In this document: positions 61,693 through 64,000 of the stretch, one piece after another | Position numbering within the stretch: position 1 is the stretch's first letter | Layout: every line of letters begins with the position of its first letter | Source: Bacillota bacterium | GTDB lineage: Bacteria; Bacillota; Clostridia; Acetivibrionales; JANLFN01 | Assembly: GCA_023421675.1 (NCBI GenBank) | Contig: JAEZTC010000002.1 | Span: 434,001 to 498,000, forward strand | Direction: 5' to 3' | Length of the DNA stretch: 64,000 nt | Translations under genes and position numbers: made by a program | The notes under the pieces: model-generated | The model's input: only the letters and a program-made list of their open reading frames with translations | Databases searched by the model: none | What the model was told of the DNA's origin: nothing

Positions 61693-61833
61693 TTATTTTT
61701 TCTGGCAGCTTTGATTTGCTACTGTACATGAAGTTTTGCATGCTGACTGGCAAGAAGTCTGACATTCGCCGCAGCCCCTGTTATCAATGCTCTTTGAGAG
61801 TGTTGCTTCATTTATAGTCTTAATATGTTTCAT
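61693..61833 (-). CDS. scfA: SCIFF ranthipeptide precursor
   Basis: Peptide of 46 residues, near-invariant in Clostridia. Leader MKHIKTINEATLSKSIDNRG, then six cysteines (GCGEC, QTSC, QSAC, KTSC, TVANQSC). AGGAAA precedes the ATG. The maturase downstream links cysteines to neighbouring residues; the biological role of the mature peptide is linked to quorum sensing or cell physiology but is not settled. Confidence 0.97.
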   Translation of the reverse strand: MKHIKTINEATLSKSIDNRGCGECQTSCQSACKTSCTVANQSCQKK

Positions 61834-61924
61834 TGTATTTCCTCCCATGTCTTTTTTTCCAAAAAACATTATAACATAATATTTTAGTCGTGAAAAGTTT
61901 TTTATCTGTTTAATTTATTCAAAA

Positions 61925-62347
61925 TCATCGTTTTGACCTATGCTTAAGGTTTATTCCAATTATGCCACCGATAGCACCTGTAAGTATACCGATAACAAGC
62001 ATTGTCAGGACATTACCGCCTATCCTGAAATTGCTGAAGGCTATACTGCTGAAAATGTACAAAATAAGAATATATATAAACCCAACAATCCCTCCGTTAA
62101 ACCACCCCTTACTTTTTACCTTCCTGGTTGATGCAGCACCTGCAACAGTTATACTTGCAATGGTTATAAGAATTACTACAGCACGAATGTATTTTACAGG
62201 GAAGTCTGTGCAGGAAAGAATAAATGCAAAGAGAATAAAAGCAGGTACTGTTATAATATAGGAAACAAGGATACCCTTCAGAATCATCTTCAAGCCTAAA
62301 TGCTCAGTTAATGCGGTTTTAATACCCTGACCCGATTGTATTTGCAT
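61925..62347 (-). CDS. TIGR04086 family membrane protein
   Basis: Protein of 140 residues with four membrane helices (LVSYIITVPAFILFAFIL; AVVILITIASITVAGAAS; GFIYILILYIFSSIAF; VLTMLVIGILTGAIGGIIG). Matches the TIGR04086 family, conserved in Clostridia beside SCIFF and yajC. Function unknown. GGGGGTG precedes the ATG. Confidence 0.9.
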   Translation of the reverse strand: MQIQSGQGIKTALTEHLGLKMILKGILVSYIITVPAFILFAFILSCTDFPVKYIRAVVILITIASITVAGAASTRKVKSKGWFNGGIVGFIYILILYIFSSIAFSNFRIGGNVLTMLVIGILTGAIGGIIGINLKHRSKR

Positions 62348-62687
62348 AATTGCACCCCCACATGTTTAACCATAAAAACCGGCAATACTTATACCGGTTC
62401 TTACCTATATAAGTTGAATTAAATATTCAATATGCATCATGTCTTTAATGCCAGCCATGATGGTACGATAAATGATTTTAAAATTCAACTTACTACATCT
62501 GTTATAGGATAAAGTAAATTCTGGTTTGATGCCCATTTGCAATAGCTTTAGAAATGCAAATGTTGTATAAGAAATTTACTTCATCCTGTATAATACTAAT
62601 TTATTTCATAGTATTATTAGTTAGAACATATGGCTAAAAAAATGCACAAAAAAACGCTTTTTTATAAGCGTTCATTGTTTTTTATAA
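62348..62687. repeat. Structured gap: nested inverted repeats
   Basis: This 340-base gap has no gene. It holds a terminator-like hairpin (AACCGG/CCGGTT, 62373-62402), an AAGTTGAATT/AATTCAACTT pairing (62411-62491), and a larger dyad: GTTATAGGATAAAGTAAATTC (62501-62522) with its near complement at 62570-62595. The latter encloses a perfect CATTTGCA/TGCAAATG stem (62534-62562). Part of the right arm also occurs at 47471. Confidence 0.6.
62643..62673 (-). terminator. Terminator after yajC
   Basis: AACGCT/AGCGTT stem followed by TTTTTTTGTG on the minus strand. Confidence 0.85.
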
Positions 62688-62963
62688 TTAAGCTTCGATT
62701 GGTCTTTCAACGTCTTTTATTGCCCATCTCTTAACTAAAATCTTTGTGTTTTCTATACCAGATTCGATTGTTACTTCATCATCTTTAATATTGATGATTT
62801 TGCCTGCAATTCCTCCGATAGTAGTGATATTGCTTCCTACAGTCAATGCATTAAGCATTTCCTTGTTCTTCTTATCCCTTCTTTTCTGAGGGAGAAAAAT
62901 GAGTAGGTACATAATACCTATAAAGAAAGCAATGTAAAGTATAAAAAATACTGTCTGGTTCAT
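62688..62963 (-). CDS. yajC: Preprotein translocase accessory subunit YajC
   Basis: Protein of 91 residues with one N-terminal membrane helix (FFILYIAFFIGIMYLLIFLPQKRRDKK) and the YajC beta domain (LTVGSNITTIGGIAGKI). It joins SecDF. Located after tgt as in most bacteria. Confidence 0.95.
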   Translation of the reverse strand: MNQTVFFILYIAFFIGIMYLLIFLPQKRRDKKNKEMLNALTVGSNITTIGGIAGKIINIKDDEVTIESGIENTKILVKRWAIKDVERPIEA

Positions 62964-63092
62964 AATTTACCTCCGTTTATTATATTTTTCATATTAATCA
63001 AATATTTCTTCTAATGGTTAATAATTTTACACTATTTATAATAAAACCTCAACTATAAATTGAAATTTATTATTCTTTTATAATTCTTTCTA

Positions 63093-64000
63093 TTACTTAT
63101 AACCAAATGCACTAAAGAATTCATTTCTGAAATCCATAAGTCTGTCATCCATTATTGCCTGTCTGACATTTTCCATAAGTTTTATAAGAAACCTAAGGTT
63201 ATGCCAGGTTGTGAGTCTTATTCCCAGAACCTCCTGAGCTTTTAGCAAATGCCTTATGTAAGCTCTGGAAAAATTTCTGCAGGTGTAGCAATCGCATTCA
63301 GGATCAAGTTTACCGAAATCCCTTGCATATTTTGCGTCACGAATTATAACTTTTCCCCTGCTTGTAAGAACGGTACCGTTACGGCCTATTCTTGTTGGAA
63401 GAACACAGTCAAACATATCAATACCGCGGATTGCTCCTTCTATAAGGTAATCAGGACTTCCCACACCCATAAGGTATCTTGGTCTGTCCTCAGGCAATAT
63501 AGGTACAGTAACATCAAGCATTTCATACATCTCTTCTGCAGGTTCACCAACACTTAGCCCGCCTATACTATATCCGGGAAAATCCAGTTCAAGCAGCTCA
63601 TTTGCACTTTGAATGCGAAGATCCTTATAGGTACTTCCCTGTACTATTCCGAACAACGCCTGTTCATCCGGTCGTTTATGGGCTTCCTTGCATCTTTTGG
63701 CCCAGCGGGTGGTTCTTTCAAGCGAATTTTTTGCATAATTATAATCGCTCGGGTACGGAGTACATTCATCAAAGGCCATTATAATATCAGCGCCAAGAGT
63801 ATTTTCTATTTCAATTGCCTTTTCAGGTGAAATAAAATGCTTTGAGCCATCAATATGTGATTTAAATGTTACTCCTTCTTCCTTTATATCCCGGAGGTCA
63901 CTCAGGCTAAAAACCTGAAATCCGCCGCTATCTGTCAGTATTGGTCTGTCCCAGTTCATAAACTTGTGAAGACCGCCTGCTTCCTTGACTATATCTTCCC
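63093..64000 (-). CDS. tgt: Queuine/preQ1 tRNA-guanine transglycosylase, N-terminus beyond the edge
   Basis: TIM-barrel enzyme exchanging G34 for preQ1 in GUN tRNAs. Visible signatures: RPILTDSGGFQVFSL (substrate Asp), IMAFDECTPYP, GIVQGSTY, the nucleophile region FDCVLPTRIGRNG, and the zinc site CDCYTCRNF...H. The frame continues upstream of the first visible ATG (63959) to the window end, so the gene is cut and the true start is not seen. Confidence 0.97.
   Translation of the reverse strand, partial: EDIVKEAGGLHKFMNWDRPILTDSGGFQVFSLSDLRDIKEEGVTFKSHIDGSKHFISPEKAIEIENTLGADIIMAFDECTPYPSDYNYAKNSLERTTRWAKRCKEAHKRPDEQALFGIVQGSTYKDLRIQSANELLELDFPGYSIGGLSVGEPAEEMYEMLDVTVPILPEDRPRYLMGVGSPDYLIEGAIRGIDMFDCVLPTRIGRNGTVLTSRGKVIIRDAKYARDFGKLDPECDCYTCRNFSRAYIRHLLKAQEVLGIRLTTWHNLRFLIKLMENVRQAIMDDRLMDFRNEFFSAFGYK

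Noticed and set aside
1..64000. CRISPR arrays, complete insertion sequences, prophage
   Set aside because: No regularly spaced repeats, no transposase or integrase frames and no phage structural genes were seen on either strand.

Overview
The window reads as chromosomal DNA of an endospore-forming, low-GC Clostridia bacterium, most likely of the Ruminiclostridium / Clostridium cellulolyticum type. The lineage is inferred from gene content and order, not from a database search. Supporting genes include dipicolinate synthase (dpaAB), cotJABC, a YteA-like DksA protein, the SCIFF peptide with its radical SAM maturase, many c-di-GMP proteins, and the orders rpsO-pnp-M16 peptidase-dpaA-dpaB, dnaG-rpoD and tgt-yajC-TIGR04086-SCIFF-maturase-secDF. 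No complete insertion sequence, prophage or CRISPR array is visible.

Layout. 1-5.7 kb is a leftward block: dpaB (cut by the edge), dpaA, an M16 peptidase, pnp and rpsO. A long imperfect inverted repeat fills the rpsO-pnp gap. 5.8-9.3 kb holds a chemoreceptor, cotJABC and an unknown protein. 9.3-20 kb is accessory in character: a U32 protein, an iron-sulfur flavoprotein, a lipoprotein, a TetR/FAD-oxidoreductase pair, a CD3324-type regulator, GNAT proteins, a HelD-like helicase with an AraC-GNAT fusion, several short membrane or helical proteins, and four copies of a similar terminator-like hairpin. 20-29.5 kb is signalling: two overlapping LacI-sensor/GGDEF paralogues, a metallophosphoesterase and a large SBP-PAS-GGDEF-EAL protein. 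29.6-37.9 kb holds the radical SAM/DUF4130 pair (TIGR03916/TIGR03915), a YteA-DUF5665 cluster, a transglutaminase-like protein, a HAD dehalogenase divergent from a LysR regulator, a MarR/flavodoxin pair with a very clear operator, and a cupin.

37.9-41.7 kb carries the most unusual unit: a tightly overlapping operon of a cytochrome b5-like protein, [NiFe]-hydrogenase small and large subunits, a hydrogenase maturation protease and a staygreen (SGR) family protein. A perfect sigma-E-type -10 box lies just upstream. The small subunit has no Tat signal and has the single-cysteine TGCSGN motif rather than CxxC. 42-45.4 kb holds a truncated copper-binding-type gene, a probably frameshifted gene, and a BlaI/BlaR1 pair lying between intact rnpB and a second copy of the rnpB 3' end, which is the layout left by site-specific integration.

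45.4-64 kb is mostly conserved housekeeping: nif3, trmK, two tRNAs, rpoD, dnaG, a HD-GYP protein, panD-panC-panB behind a structured terminator-containing leader, secF-secD, an HD protein, a gamma-carbonic-anhydrase-like protein, SCIFF with its maturase, TIGR04086, yajC and tgt (cut by the right edge).

The window couples late sporulation functions (dpa, cotJ, possibly the hydrogenase operon and cupin) with several c-di-GMP signalling proteins and small regulator-target cassettes.
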